Source: Trinickia symbiotica (GTDB lineage Bacteria > Pseudomonadota > Gammaproteobacteria > Burkholderiales > Burkholderiaceae). Taken from it: 59,190 nt of DNA. Under the pieces are notes generated by a model. It saw nothing but the letters and a program-made list of their open reading frames with translations, made no database searches and was not told the DNA's origin. Both the position numbers and the translations under genes were made by a program. Shown here one piece after another: positions 16,783 through 26,641 of this stretch. The stretch covers positions 1 through 59,190 of the forward strand of contig NZ_PTIR01000029.1 of assembly GCF_002934455.1 (NCBI RefSeq), given 5' to 3'. Numbering within the stretch: the first letter of the stretch is position 1; the number at the start of each line of letters is the position of its first letter.

Positions 16783-17487
16783 ATGAACGTGACTTCCCAA
16801 TGGATCGACATCGAAAGCGACGACGGCGGGCGCTTCCAGGGCTATCTGTCGCTGCCGCGCACCGGCCACGGCCCGGCCATCGTCATCATTCAGGAGATTT
16901 TCGGCGTGAACGGGCATATCCGTTCAGTCGTGGAGCAATACGCGCTTGCGGGTTATGTCGCGCTGGCACCCGATATTTTCTGGCGCAGCGAGCGGCGCGT
17001 GGAACTCACTTACGAGGGGGCCGACCGTGACAAGGGTATCGCGCTGATGCAAAAGACCGACGTGAGCAAGACCGTCGCCGATCTCGGCGCCGCCGCGCGC
17101 ACGTTGAAGAGCCGGCCCGAGGTGACGGGCGGCAAGGTGGGCGCGATCGGCTACTGCTTCGGCGGGCAGCTCGCCTATCTGCTGGCGGCGCAAGGTTCGG
17201 TCGATGCCGCCGTGGCGTATTACGGCGGCGGGATTCAGAACAAGCTCGACGAAGCCGGCAAGGTTCGCGTGCCGATCCTGTTCCACTATGCCGAGAAGGA
17301 TGGGTCCATTCCGCTCGATGCCGTCGAGCGCGTCAAGGCGAGCTTCGCGGGGAAGACGAACGCCGAGTTTCACGTTTACCCTGGCGCGGGGCATGGCTTC
17401 AATTGTACGGACCGGGCGTCCTACGATCAGCGCTCGTCCGCCCTCGCGCTCGGTCGGACGCTGACGTTCCTGTCCGCCCATCTTTAA
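16783..17487 (+). CDS. Dienelactone hydrolase family protein
   Basis: The 234-aa alpha/beta hydrolase has the dienelactone-hydrolase nucleophile motif GYCFGG (Cys125), the assisting Glu38 in IIQEIFGVN, an acid in YAEKDGSIPL and the catalytic His in GAGHGFNC. Family members hydrolyse dienelactone in aromatic catabolism, but many chromosomal copies act on unknown esters. The start at 16783 is preceded by TTGGAG and GGAGAAAG. A terminator follows directly. Confidence 0.92.
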   Translation: MNVTSQWIDIESDDGGRFQGYLSLPRTGHGPAIVIIQEIFGVNGHIRSVVEQYALAGYVALAPDIFWRSERRVELTYEGADRDKGIALMQKTDVSKTVADLGAAARTLKSRPEVTGGKVGAIGYCFGGQLAYLLAAQGSVDAAVAYYGGGIQNKLDEAGKVRVPILFHYAEKDGSIPLDAVERVKASFAGKTNAEFHVYPGAGHGFNCTDRASYDQRSSALALGRTLTFLSAHL

Positions 17488-17494
17488 AAGCGAC

Positions 17495-17522
17495 AAAGGC
17501 GCTTGCCAGTGCAAGCGCCTTT
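17495..17522. terminator. Bidirectional terminator between hydrolase and HiPIP genes
   Basis: A perfect 11-bp stem AAAGGCGCTTG / CAAGCGCCTTT with a 6-base loop lies between two convergent genes (stops at 17487 and 17535). It ends in TTTT rightward and can serve both transcripts. Confidence 0.85.
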
Positions 17523-17534
17523 TGCGGGCGAGCG

Positions 17535-17846
17535 TCAGGCCTTCTTCGTATAGCCGCTACACCAGCCCTTCGCGTTGACCTGCTTGCCGCCGAAGAGTGC
17601 GCAGGGGCCGTACGCGTCTCCTGCCTTGCCCTGGAACAACTGGCAATTGCCGCACATCTCGCCGGCCTGATACTTGGGGTACTTGGCCTTGTCGACCTTG
17701 GTGGCATCTTCCTTATAGCCGAGCGCTTGGGCGGTCGGATCGCTTTCGGCAACGTGCGGCGCATCGGCAAACGACTGGCGCGAGAGGGCGAGCGCCGAAG
17801 CGGCGCCGAGACTCGTGATCAAAAACGTGCGACGAGACGATTTCAT
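17535..17846 (-). CDS. High-potential iron-sulfur protein (HiPIP)
   Basis: The 103-aa precursor has a twin-arginine signal (SSRRTFL) with an alanine-rich hydrophobic core, cleaved near residue 28. The mature domain has the HiPIP cysteine spacing Cys65-x2-Cys68-x13-Cys82-x13-Cys96 (in MCGNCQLF, PCALF and GWCSGY). These ligate one [4Fe-4S] cluster cycling between +2 and +3. It is a periplasmic one-electron carrier. The ATG at 17846 puts the RR motif at the expected place; an upstream ATG at 17861 adds five residues. Confidence 0.95.
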   Translation of the reverse strand: MKSSRRTFLITSLGAASALALSRQSFADAPHVAESDPTAQALGYKEDATKVDKAKYPKYQAGEMCGNCQLFQGKAGDAYGPCALFGGKQVNAKGWCSGYTKKA

Positions 17847-18043
17847 TGGGGAACTCTCCAAGTGTTGTATCGGGCCCGTTTGTCAGGGACCTTGTCTGCC
17901 ACCGTTGAACGGCAAGACCGAGCATACAACGAAGAACGTTTTGCGCACCGCCGAATTCCGCAATGGCCGGGATAACGAGTATTCGCGCTCGCCGCGCGGG
18001 CTCCGCCGAAGGAAGTGAGCGCCGTGACAGCAGCCGTTGCCCT

Positions 18044-19150
18044 TCAGTTGCGTCCAAGAATTTCGCAGACGCGTTGCGCGATGGCGAGACACGCCGTCAG
18101 CCCTGGCGACTCGATCCCGAACAGGTTCACGAGCCCGCGCACGCCGTGCGCGGCCGGCCCTTGGATGACGAAATCGGCGGCCGGCTCGCCCGGTCCCGAG
18201 AGCTTGGGCCGTATGCCGGCATAGGCCGGTTGCAGCGCATCGTCGGCGAGGCCCGGCCAGTATTCGCGAATGGCGGCATAGAAGCTTTCGGCGCGATGTG
18301 GATCGACATCGTAGTTGATCGAATCGACCCATTCGACGTCGGGCCCGAAGCGCGCCTGGCCGCCCAAATCGATCGTCAGATGGACACCGAGTCCGGCTTC
18401 GTTCGGCATCGGATAGATGAGACGCGAGAACGGCGCGCGGCCCGAGATGCTGAAATAGTTGCCGCGCGCGAAGTAAAGCGGCGGCACGTGACGCGCATCG
18501 AGCCCGTGGATTTTGCGCGCGAGCGCGTTGGCGTAAAGGCCGGCGCTGTTGATGACGCATGCCGCGCTCAATGTCGTCGGCGACGATCCTCCGACCTTCA
18601 CGACGAACCGACCGGCCGTTGCTTCGATCGATTCGACGGGCGAGTGGAACGCGCAGACGGCGCCGCCGCGCTCTGCATCGCCTTCGAGCGCCAGCAGGAG
18701 CTGATGACTATCGACGATGCCTGTTTGCGGCGAGAAGACCGCCGCGACGCACTCGAGCGCCGGCTCGAGGGCTTGGGCTTCGTCCGCGCTGAGCGGCATC
18801 AGGTCGAGAACGCCGTTTTCCTTGCCGCGGGCGGCGAGCGTCTTGAGCTGTGGCAGTTGATTGCGCGCGGTGGCGACCAGCAGCTTGCCGCAACGCTGAT
18901 GCGGAACGCCGCGCTCAGCGCAGTATTCATAGAGCATCTCGCGGCCGCGCACGCAGAGCGCTGCCTTCAACGAGCCGCGCGGGTAATAGATACCGGCGTG
19001 AATGACTTCGCTGTTACGCGAGCTCGTGCTCGTGCCGACGGCCTCGGCCGCTTCCAGCACGATCACCTCGCGGCCGCGCTCGGCGAGCGCGCGCGCGATG
19101 GCTAGACCGACCACTCCTGCGCCGATCACTACGCATTCGATCTGATCCAT
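18044..19150 (-). CDS. FAD-dependent oxidoreductase, L-2-hydroxyglutarate oxidase (LhgO)-like
   Basis: The 368-aa protein starts with a Rossmann FAD-binding motif ([20 protein letters not shown]) and has the DAO-family segments [15 protein letters not shown] and [14 protein letters not shown], then the C-terminal AGIRPKLSG. This layout is that of LhgO/L-2-hydroxyglutarate dehydrogenase-like proteins, which oxidise L-2-hydroxyglutarate to 2-oxoglutarate. Substrate assignment rests on family resemblance only. It stands alone on the minus strand. Confidence 0.85.
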   Translation of the reverse strand: MDQIECVVIGAGVVGLAIARALAERGREVIVLEAAEAVGTSTSSRNSEVIHAGIYYPRGSLKAALCVRGREMLYEYCAERGVPHQRCGKLLVATARNQLPQLKTLAARGKENGVLDLMPLSADEAQALEPALECVAAVFSPQTGIVDSHQLLLALEGDAERGGAVCAFHSPVESIEATAGRFVVKVGGSSPTTLSAACVINSAGLYANALARKIHGLDARHVPPLYFARGNYFSISGRAPFSRLIYPMPNEAGLGVHLTIDLGGQARFGPDVEWVDSINYDVDPHRAESFYAAIREYWPGLADDALQPAYAGIRPKLSGPGEPAADFVIQGPAAHGVRGLVNLFGIESPGLTACLAIAQRVCEILGRN

Positions 19151-19294
19151 GATTGTCTGTCGCGGCTCCGCGACCGCGCGTCGTTGCCGGTATGGCCGTT
19201 GACGGGACGCTCCGGCTAGCGCTGCCCGAACGCACGTTCATTCGCACATTTCGTATCGCGGTATGGCGCCGCTCACGTGCAAGGGGGATTGTAC

Positions 19295-20272
19295 TCAAAA
19301 CCCGATCGGCCTCCGCCGGGTCCCCCGCTCCAACCGAATATCGTCGCCGCGAATCTCGTCGCGCCCATCGACTCTAGCCGTGCCGAACCCATGAAGGATC
19401 GCGCGCCGCATATCGCGCGGCGAGGCCCGCGCGAGCACCTCGAGCGCGTCCTCCCCGAGCACCTCCGGGAACCGCATCCCCCACCCATGCGCCGAGCGGA
19501 TCTCCTCGTAGATAGCCTGCGCAATCCGCCGCGCGCCTTCCGTATCGGGCGGCGTGATTTCATAAACGCTCATCCGGCTCAGAATCGGCTCGGGAATCGA
19601 CCGGTCGTCGTTAGCCGTGGCGACCCAGATGACCTGCGCGGCATTGATGGGCACTTCGGCGAACTCGTCGATGAACGATTGCGCCGTTTCATGCTCGAGC
19701 AGCGCGTAGAGCGCGCCGAGCGGATCGTATTGCGAATCGCTGTTGGCCTTGTCGATCTCGTCGACGACGATGACGGGATTCGCGTAGCTGCCATTCACGA
19801 GCGTCTCGAAGACCTTCCCCGGCTTCGCGTTCTTCCATTGCGACGAGGCGCCCGAAAGAATCCAGCCGGCCGTGAGCGAGCTCATCGCGACATATTGATA
19901 AGCCGTTCCCAAGAGCCGCGCGAGCGCCTTCGCGAAATGCGTCTTGCCAATGCCTGGATCGCCGAGCAACAGGATCGGCATCAGCTCGAGCCGGTCCTCG
20001 GTCTCCATGCAGAGTGCGACTTGTCGTCGCACGTCTTCGAGCGGCTCGGAAAAATTCGGCAGCCGATCGAGCAGCGCATCGATCGCCGGCATGCGGTTCG
20101 GCTTGACGCAAAACCGCAGATTGCCGACCTTCAGCATTTTCTCGTAGGTGGCGCGCAGTGCTTCGTTCGCACTGTCCCCCAGTTCATTCAACGCTGTCTC
20201 GACTTGATCCAGGTCGTAGACCTTGCTGAACGATGCCACCGCGAGTTCCTGTTTCACCATCGCTGTTGTCAT
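19295..20272 (-). CDS. AAA+ ATPase, Lon-like ATPase domain without protease
   Basis: The 325-aa protein is a single AAA+ module. It has Walker A GDPGIGKT (104-111), Walker B VIVVDEIDK (167-175), sensor 1 in WVATANDD, an arginine finger in EPILSRM and a C-terminal lid with RDMRRAI. The Walker region resembles Lon, but there is no Lon peptidase Ser-Lys dyad and no N-terminal Lon domain. It may act as a remodelling ATPase. No partner gene is evident. Confidence 0.85.
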   Translation of the reverse strand: MTTAMVKQELAVASFSKVYDLDQVETALNELGDSANEALRATYEKMLKVGNLRFCVKPNRMPAIDALLDRLPNFSEPLEDVRRQVALCMETEDRLELMPILLLGDPGIGKTHFAKALARLLGTAYQYVAMSSLTAGWILSGASSQWKNAKPGKVFETLVNGSYANPVIVVDEIDKANSDSQYDPLGALYALLEHETAQSFIDEFAEVPINAAQVIWVATANDDRSIPEPILSRMSVYEITPPDTEGARRIAQAIYEEIRSAHGWGMRFPEVLGEDALEVLARASPRDMRRAILHGFGTARVDGRDEIRGDDIRLERGTRRRPIGF

Positions 20273-20582
20273 TGCTCACCTCACCCCGCGAATCGAGCGC
20301 CCCACTCGGTCACAGGTCGACCCCGCCCATCTGCGCCTAAGGCGCGCACTAGTTCGCTTCATTTCGACATCACGATTCAAGTGTAGCTATGCAAGTTCCA
20401 TGCGCAAAGCAAGCAGCGGGCGTGCCGTGCTGCTGATAGTTCGACGTGCGCTAATCGATGCATCTCACGGCAACTCGACGCCAAATGACAGCGTAAACAC
20501 CCGATACGGCGAGAGCGGGTCGTTAGGCGTAAGATGTGCGGTTCAAGCTTCGACGCATTGGTGCAGTAAAGGAGTGCAGCGG
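20273..20582. other. Divergent intergenic region, no gene seen
   Basis: This 310-bp stretch separates the leftward AAA+ gene from the rightward exported-protein gene. No supported reading frame, RNA or clear promoter consensus was found in it. Confidence 0.4.
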
Positions 20583-21074
20583 ATGAGAGCAAAAACCGTC
20601 ATCGCGGCAGCGTTCGGTTGCGTCTCGTTTGTCGCTTGCGCGCAAACGACGACGGAGCCGCCTGTGGTGACGTGGGAGATCGACGTCGTGCGCGATGGCA
20701 CCACGATCGATACGTTCGACGGCACGACGCCGATCGGCCAGGCGGCAGCGGCCACGCATCACCATGAAACCGTGCACCGCGTGGGCTGCAAGCAAGCGCC
20801 GGCCGCCCGCATCGACCTCGTGCGCTCGCTGACGGTCTCGCCGGTCAGGCTCGATGCGTCGGGCGTCACGCTCGCGATCGAGGCGCAAGACACGATCGAA
20901 GACGATACCGAGCAGCGCACCCCCGACGGCTGTCCACTGCCGCCCGAGCCGAGGCGCCTGACCGCTTCGCATCCGGGCCTCGTCGTGCCGAGCGGCCAAT
21001 GGACGAACTGGACGATCCTCGAGAGTCATCCGGCACTCGTCTATCGCGTTCGCGCAAGCGTCGCTTCTCACTAA
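20583..21074 (+). CDS. Hypothetical exported protein
   Basis: The 163-aa product begins with a signal sequence (MRAKTVIAAAFGCVSFVAC) that could end in a weak lipobox (FVAC) or be cut after ACA. The mature part has one Cys pair (Cys in VGCKQAP and DGCPLPP) and beta-rich sequence including WEIDVVRDGTTIDTF. No family is recognised. It stands 9 bases before the next gene and may be co-transcribed with it. Longer upstream readings have no signal peptide. Confidence 0.7.
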   Translation: MRAKTVIAAAFGCVSFVACAQTTTEPPVVTWEIDVVRDGTTIDTFDGTTPIGQAAAATHHHETVHRVGCKQAPAARIDLVRSLTVSPVRLDASGVTLAIEAQDTIEDDTEQRTPDGCPLPPEPRRLTASHPGLVVPSGQWTNWTILESHPALVYRVRASVASH

Positions 21075-21083
21075 TATGGATCA

Positions 21084-21911
21084 ATGAAGCAGGAACCGCT
21101 CGGCATGCGAAATCCCGAAGAACTCGTGCAAGCGGCCGCGGCGAGCGAGAAGAAGGAATTCGTCGCGGTGAGCTGGAATCTGCACAAAGGGCGCTCGCCG
21201 CTCGGTTTCACGGCGTGGAAGGCAATGCAGCGCTGGGTCCAATCGACGCATGCGGACGCCTATTTCCTCCAGGAGGCGATGGCGCGGCGCATGCCCGGAC
21301 CGACGCTCGCGACGAGCTTTGGCGCGCCGGTCCACGAGCCGCTGGCCGACGTGTGGGACTGTCAGGCGACGGAGCTCGCGCAGGCGCTCGAGCTCGAAAT
21401 CGCGCTCGGGCCCAACGTGTTCAAGCCGTCGTGGCGGCACGGCAACGCGATCCTGTCACCGCATCCGCTCGACCTCGGCGGCCGTTGGGACATCTCGGCG
21501 CACCGCTTCGAAAAGCGCGGGCTCCTCGTCGCGCGCGCGATGTTCGGCGGCCGGTCGGTCACGCTCCTTTGCGCCCACCTCGCGCTCACGCGTTCGGCGC
21601 GGCTGCGTCAGATGAACTGGATCGCGCACTGGATCGCGCGCGAAGCGCCCGACGGTCCACTCGTGCTCGCCGGCGATTTCAACGACTGGCGCAACGACTC
21701 GATTCCGCTTTTCGGTGAGCACGGTCTCCGGGAGGTCGCGACCGAGCTCGGCGAGAACGGGCGCACGTTCCCGGCCTTCTCGCCGGCGCTCGCGCTCGAC
21801 AAGATGTTCGTGCGCGGCATGCGCCCCGTCGAATGGATTCCGCCTGCACAGGAAACGGCCTGGCTCTCGGATCATCTGCCGTATGTCGCGCGTCTTCGGC
21901 TCGACGATTGA
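21084..21911 (+). CDS. Endonuclease/exonuclease/phosphatase (EEP) family hydrolase
   Basis: The 275-aa protein has the EEP core: VAVSWNLHKGRS (metal ligand Asn), FLQEAMARR (Glu), LLCAHLALT (His), LVLAGDFNDWRND (Asp and Asn), ALDKMFV (Asp) and SDHLPYVARL (Asp-His). This fold includes DNases, lipid phosphatases and sphingomyelinases. No signal peptide is seen, so it acts in the cytoplasm on an unknown phosphodiester. Confidence 0.9.
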   Translation: MKQEPLGMRNPEELVQAAAASEKKEFVAVSWNLHKGRSPLGFTAWKAMQRWVQSTHADAYFLQEAMARRMPGPTLATSFGAPVHEPLADVWDCQATELAQALELEIALGPNVFKPSWRHGNAILSPHPLDLGGRWDISAHRFEKRGLLVARAMFGGRSVTLLCAHLALTRSARLRQMNWIAHWIAREAPDGPLVLAGDFNDWRNDSIPLFGEHGLREVATELGENGRTFPAFSPALALDKMFVRGMRPVEWIPPAQETAWLSDHLPYVARLRLDD

Positions 21912-22125
21912 GCGGCGACTCGCGACGGGGCGACATCGAATGCCGATCGAACGGAACGGGCGATAAAGGCCCGACTAACGACGCGACTAACGACCCGACT
22001 AAAGGCCCGGCGCCTTCGAGAGGCGGGCGGCGCGCGAACGGAAGGGCCACGCAAAGCCTAGCCGTCCAAAGCGCGCTAAAATAGCGAATTCTGCGTCAGC
22101 CAGACGCGTCGCACTCTCGAAGCCC

Positions 22126-22896
22126 ATGAGCAACCTTAATCCGCAAACCGTCCTTACCGTCCATCATTGGACCGACACGCTTTTCAGCTTCACTTGCACG
22201 CGCGACGATTCGTTCCGCTTCGAGAACGGCCAGTTCACGATGGTGGGCCTCGAGGTCGACGGCAAGCCGTTGATCCGCGCCTACAGCATGGCCAGTGCGA
22301 ACTACGAGGAAAACCTCGAATTCCTCAGCATCAAGGTGCCCGACGGCCCCCTCACCTCGCGTCTGCAGCACCTCAAGGTGGGCGACAAGGTCCTCATCGG
22401 CAAGAAGCCGACGGGCACGCTGGTGGCCGACAACCTGCTGCCCGGCAAGACGCTCTGGCTGCTCTCCACGGGCACGGGCCTCGCCCCGTTCATGTCGATC
22501 ATCAAGGATCCCGACATCTACGACCGCTACGAGAAGGTCGTGCTCACGCACACGTGCCGGTTCGTCGACGAGCTCGCCTACAAGGAATACATCACGGAGC
22601 ATCTGCCGGCGCACGAGCATATCGGCGAGATCGTCCGTGAAAAGCTCATCTACTACCCGACGGTGACGCGCGAATCGTTCATGAACCGCGGCCGCATCAC
22701 CGAGCTCATCGACACGCAAAAGCTCTTCGCCGATCTGGGCATGCAGCCGTTCTCGACCGAGACGGACCGCGTCATGCTCTGCGGCAGCCCGCACATGCTG
22801 CGCGATACGCGCGAGCTGCTCGACGGGCTCGGGTTCAAGGAAGGCAGTAACAACGAGCCGGGCCACTACGTCGTCGAGAAGGCGTTCGTCGGCTAA
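22126..22896 (+). CDS. fpr: Ferredoxin/flavodoxin-NADP+ reductase
   Basis: The 256-aa flavoprotein has the FAD-binding RAYSMAS motif (about residues 50-56), the NADP-binding STGTGLAPFMSI segment (about 114-125) and the proteobacterial C terminus HYVVEKAFVG. It transfers electrons between NADPH and ferredoxin or flavodoxin, supporting Fe-S enzymes and oxidative-stress defence. It is of normal subclass II length. Confidence 0.95.
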   Translation: MSNLNPQTVLTVHHWTDTLFSFTCTRDDSFRFENGQFTMVGLEVDGKPLIRAYSMASANYEENLEFLSIKVPDGPLTSRLQHLKVGDKVLIGKKPTGTLVADNLLPGKTLWLLSTGTGLAPFMSIIKDPDIYDRYEKVVLTHTCRFVDELAYKEYITEHLPAHEHIGEIVREKLIYYPTVTRESFMNRGRITELIDTQKLFADLGMQPFSTETDRVMLCGSPHMLRDTRELLDGLGFKEGSNNEPGHYVVEKAFVG

Positions 22897-23336
22897 GGGC
22901 GGCGAATCGCCGACAGCTGGCAGCTACAGCTACAGCTACCGCCACAGACACAAACACACTCACCTCGCGATCGGAGCCGCTGTGCTCCGGTCTTCTTTTC
23001 AGCCGCGGCGCTGCGACATTGCTCGCCTGCGCTGTTACGTCTGTTACATCCGCGCCACACCGCTTGCCTTGTTTTATCGTAAGGCTTTTCCTACGAAAGG
23101 AGGAGACGGCCTTTGCCGGCGGTCGTTTGCGGTCCCGCCGCAAGCCTTGTTGCGTCTGACTATTTCGCGTTTTTGAGATATCATCCGCCGCATCGGTCAC
23201 CGGACGGAATCGATTCCTACTGTGTGATTCTTAGTTACAAAATGTAAATATCGTTACCTGTTCCGTCGGTGTTTTTCCTGCCGGCTCAACAGGAACGCTC
23301 GAGTCGTATCCGCTGTTTGAGCTGCCCTTTTCAGTG
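22897..23336. other. Intergenic region upstream of the two-component pair
   Basis: This 440-bp region has a short direct repeat CAGCTA (x3) near 22919-22937 and an AT-richer part at 23160-23280 that probably carries the kinase promoter. No gene or known RNA is supported. Confidence 0.4.
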
Positions 23337-24218
23337 ATGAGCGAAGAAAGCCTGGCCAATCTGCAAGCTCGCCTGCGCGAGCTTGCCGGCGAGCTCGTCT
23401 CGGCGAGCGAAGCCGCCCGCATTCATCTTGCTCGCGAGCTGCACGACGGCGTGGGGCCCGAACTCACGGCCGCGCGCTTCGCGCTGGCCAGCATGGGGGC
23501 CGTCCTTTCGGGCACGCAAGCGTGGCCCGGCGCCGAACAGGCATTCGCGCTCGCTCAGCGCTCCCTCGAAGCCGCCTGCGAGGCCACTCGCCGCATCGTG
23601 GCGGAGCTCCACGGGCCGCAGCTCGAAGGCGGCATCGTCGACACGCTGTCGCAATGGACGCTCGCCTTCACGGAACGCACGGGCCTGCGGACGAGCTTCG
23701 TCTGCGCAGCCGACGTCCGGCTGACGCAGTTGCCGCACGATGCAGCCCTCTCTATTTTTCGCGTCGCACAGGAAGCGCTCGGCAACGTCGCCAAGCATGC
23801 CAACGCGTCATGCGCCGACGTGCGCATCGAAACGGACAAGCGCCATCTGACGCTCGTCATCGCGGACGACGGCCGAGGCATGCCGCGCGGCGCGCGCAAG
23901 CCAGATCACGAGTCCGCGACAGGCTTTGGCCTGCCCGGCATGCGCGCGCGCTGCGAGGCGCTCGGCGGCTCGCTGCGCGTGACCACGTGCAGGCAGCGCA
24001 CAGCCAAATCCGGCGGGACGGGGACGGGGACGACGGTGCGCGCCCGCTTCGCCTGGGACGCCTTGCTCGGCGCACTCGCCGAGCGCGTCGGGACTTTGGC
24101 CAGCACGGCCAATACGACCGACATCACCAGCACCACCAGCAGCATCAGCACGACGGGCATGACGTACACGCAAGTCCGCATGGTGCCGCTGCGGGGCAAC
24201 GCCGCATCGGCGAGCTAG
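23337..24218 (+). CDS. NarX-type histidine kinase lacking a membrane sensor
   Basis: The 293-aa protein has a HisKA_3 dimerisation/phosphoacceptor segment with ARELHDGVGPEL (His36). A HATPase_c domain follows: N box QEALGNVAKHANAS, G1 DDGRGM, G2 GFGLPGM. There is no transmembrane or recognised sensor domain; the first 25 residues form a helix. A Thr/Ser-rich tail of about 50 residues (TTDITSTTSSIS) follows the ATPase domain. It lies 4 bases before a NarL-type regulator, its presumed partner. ATG at 23337 is preferred to the adjacent GTG at 23334. Confidence 0.88.
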   Translation: MSEESLANLQARLRELAGELVSASEAARIHLARELHDGVGPELTAARFALASMGAVLSGTQAWPGAEQAFALAQRSLEAACEATRRIVAELHGPQLEGGIVDTLSQWTLAFTERTGLRTSFVCAADVRLTQLPHDAALSIFRVAQEALGNVAKHANASCADVRIETDKRHLTLVIADDGRGMPRGARKPDHESATGFGLPGMRARCEALGGSLRVTTCRQRTAKSGGTGTGTTVRARFAWDALLGALAERVGTLASTANTTDITSTTSSISTTGMTYTQVRMVPLRGNAASAS

Positions 24219-24222
24219 GGCT

Positions 24223-24897
24223 ATGTCATTGCGCATTTTGCTCGTCGACGACCATGCGATCGTGCGTCAAGGCGTGCGGCATCTGCTGCTGACGCACGAT
24301 GTCGCGCGCGAAGTCGCCGAAGCCGACACCGGCGCGCAAGCGCTCGCGAGCCTCGACGACGACCATCCGTTCGATGTCATCGTGCTCGACATCTCGCTGC
24401 CCGACATCAACGGCGTGGAAGTCCTCAAGCGCGTGAAGCGCCGCGCGCCCCGCACGCCCGTCCTCATGTTCTCGATGTTTCGCGAGGACCAGTATGCGGT
24501 TCGCGCGCTCAAGGCCGGCGCGGCCGGGTATCTGTCGAAGACGGTGACGGCCACCCAGATGATCGACGCGATCCGCCAGGTAGCGGCGGGCCGCAAGTAC
24601 GTCAGCCCCGCGCTTGCGCAGGCGCTGGCCGAATACGTCTCGATCGAGAACGAGCCGCTGCCGCACGAAAAGCTTTCGGATCGCGAGTATCAGACGCTTT
24701 GCATGCTCGCATCGGGCAAGCGGCTGACCGACATCGCCCACACGCTTTCGCTCTCGGTGAAGACGGTCAGCGTCTATCGCACGCGCTTGCTCGAGAAGAT
24801 GAAGCTCAGCAACAACGCCGAGCTGACGTTCTACGTCATGAGCAATCGCCTCATCGACTTCAATCCCGCCGCCACGATCGACAGTTCCGCTAGCTGA
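24223..24897 (+). CDS. NarL/FixJ-type response regulator
   Basis: The 224-aa protein has a receiver domain (about 1-120) with acidic pair VDDH, phosphoacceptor Asp56 in VLDISLPD and Lys in AGYLSKT. A LuxR-type helix-turn-helix follows (about 150-210): LSDREYQTLCMLASGKRLTDIA, then SVKTVSVYRTRLLEKM. It is co-transcribed with the kinase just upstream. Target genes are not apparent here. Confidence 0.93.
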   Translation: MSLRILLVDDHAIVRQGVRHLLLTHDVAREVAEADTGAQALASLDDDHPFDVIVLDISLPDINGVEVLKRVKRRAPRTPVLMFSMFREDQYAVRALKAGAAGYLSKTVTATQMIDAIRQVAAGRKYVSPALAQALAEYVSIENEPLPHEKLSDREYQTLCMLASGKRLTDIAHTLSLSVKTVSVYRTRLLEKMKLSNNAELTFYVMSNRLIDFNPAATIDSSAS

Positions 24898-25088
24898 TGC
24901 TCGCACCTGCCCCGTCTGCGGCATAGCTCGACACCCCTGCCTATCCCGCCCTGTTTTGGTGCCCGAACGCGCGATCTGTCTGAGTTCTTACGGCTGCGCA
25001 AGCTTGCCGACCCGGATCGGATAAAATCGAAGGCTTTCCCAACGGCCGGCACGCACCAAGCCGGTGCAATCCGTAGGAGACCGCATCC

Positions 25089-26486
25089 ATGTCCCTTTTT
25101 CGCAAAAAGAATGTCGAGCAGATGATCGCCGGGGCCCAGCGCACCGGGCTCAGGAAAGCACTCGGCGCGCTCGATCTGACGTTCCTTGGCATCGGCGCCA
25201 TCATCGGCACCGGCATTTTCGTGCTCACGGGCACGGGCGCCGTGCAGGCCGGCCCGGCGCTCATGGTCTCGTTTCTCATCGCGGCCGTCGCCTGCGCGCT
25301 CGCCGGGCTCGCCTACGCGGAGTTCGCCTCGACGATCCCCGTCGCCGGCTCCATTTACACGTACTCCTATGCCACGATCGGCGAGCTGGCCGCCTGGGTC
25401 ATCGGCTGGGACCTCATGCTCGAATACGGGCTCGCCACGTCTGCGGTCTCCGTCGGCTGGTCGGGCTATTTGCAATCGCTGCTGGCCGGCTTCGGATTGA
25501 AACTGCCGATCGCGCTCACGGCCGCGCCCGGCACGGTGCCCGGCGCGTCCACGCTGTTCAATCTGCCGGCCTTCCTCGTCATGATGGTCATCACGACGCT
25601 GCTCTCGGTCGGCGTGCGCGAATCGACGCGCGTGAACAACTTGATGGTCGCGATCAAAGTCACCGTCGTGCTCGCCGTGATCGCCGTCGGCGCCTTTCAC
25701 GTCGAGCCGGCCAACTGGCACCCGTTCATGGCGAACGGTTGGCACGGCGTGTTCGGCGCGGCGGCCGTCATGTTCTTCGCGTTCATCGGCTTCGATTCGG
25801 TCTCGTCGGCAGCCGAGGAAGTGAAGAATCCGAAGCGCGACCTGCCGATCGGCATCATCGCCTCGCTCGCCGTTTGCGCGGTGCTCTACGTGGCGGTCGC
25901 GGCCGTCGTGACCGGCATCGTGCCGTCGGCGCAGTTCGCGAGCATCTCGCATCCGGTCTCGTACGCGCTGCAAGTGGCCGGCCAGAAGTGGGTGGCCGGC
26001 TTCATCGATCTCGGCGCCGTGCTCGGCATGCTGACGGTCATCCTCGTCATGAGCTATGGCCAGACCCGCATCATCTTCGCCATGTCGCGCGACGGTCTGC
26101 TGCCGAAGAAGCTTTCGAACGTGCATCCGCGCTTCGCGACGCCGTTCACGACGACGTGGCTCGTCGGGCTCTTCTTCGGCTTCATCGGCGCGCTCGTGCC
26201 GCTCGACGTGCTGGCCGAGCTCATCAACATCGGCACGCTCGCGGCGTTTTCGATGGTCTCGATCGCCGTGCTCATCATGCGGCGCACGCATCCGCACCTG
26301 CCGCGCGCGTTCCGCTGCCCCGGCGTTCCCGTCGTGCCGATCCTGGCCGTCGCCGCCTGCGTCTTCCTGATGGTCAATCTGCAGGCCGTCACCTGGATCG
26401 CCTTCCTCGTCTGGCTCGTGATCGGCATGACGGTCTATTTCGGCTATTCGCGTCGTCGCTCGCTGCTCGCCGTCAATTCGCGCTGA
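25089..26486 (+). CDS. APC family amino-acid permease
   Basis: The 465-aa protein has about 12 transmembrane helices and the APC signature LTFLGIGAIIGTGIFVLTG in helix 1, followed by AEFASTIPVAGSIYTYSY. The segment FFAFIGFDSVSSAAEEVKNP is typical of cationic amino-acid transporters (CAT/YfnA-like). It probably imports an amino acid with protons. The ATG at 25089 follows GTAGGAG. Confidence 0.92.
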   Translation: MSLFRKKNVEQMIAGAQRTGLRKALGALDLTFLGIGAIIGTGIFVLTGTGAVQAGPALMVSFLIAAVACALAGLAYAEFASTIPVAGSIYTYSYATIGELAAWVIGWDLMLEYGLATSAVSVGWSGYLQSLLAGFGLKLPIALTAAPGTVPGASTLFNLPAFLVMMVITTLLSVGVRESTRVNNLMVAIKVTVVLAVIAVGAFHVEPANWHPFMANGWHGVFGAAAVMFFAFIGFDSVSSAAEEVKNPKRDLPIGIIASLAVCAVLYVAVAAVVTGIVPSAQFASISHPVSYALQVAGQKWVAGFIDLGAVLGMLTVILVMSYGQTRIIFAMSRDGLLPKKLSNVHPRFATPFTTTWLVGLFFGFIGALVPLDVLAELINIGTLAAFSMVSIAVLIMRRTHPHLPRAFRCPGVPVVPILAVAACVFLMVNLQAVTWIAFLVWLVIGMTVYFGYSRRRSLLAVNSR

Positions 26487-26641
26487 GCGTTTCGGCCCAC
26501 GTCTTCAGCCCCTTTTTGGGCGTGCCGCCCGCGGCGGCGCGTCTCGCTGGCGTCTCGTCATCCCAGGTTCATAATGAATGTTGGCCGGCGATCTGTCGCA
26601 TCGGCAGTCGTCGGTCGTCCTTCAAAGTGGGAGACAACGCA

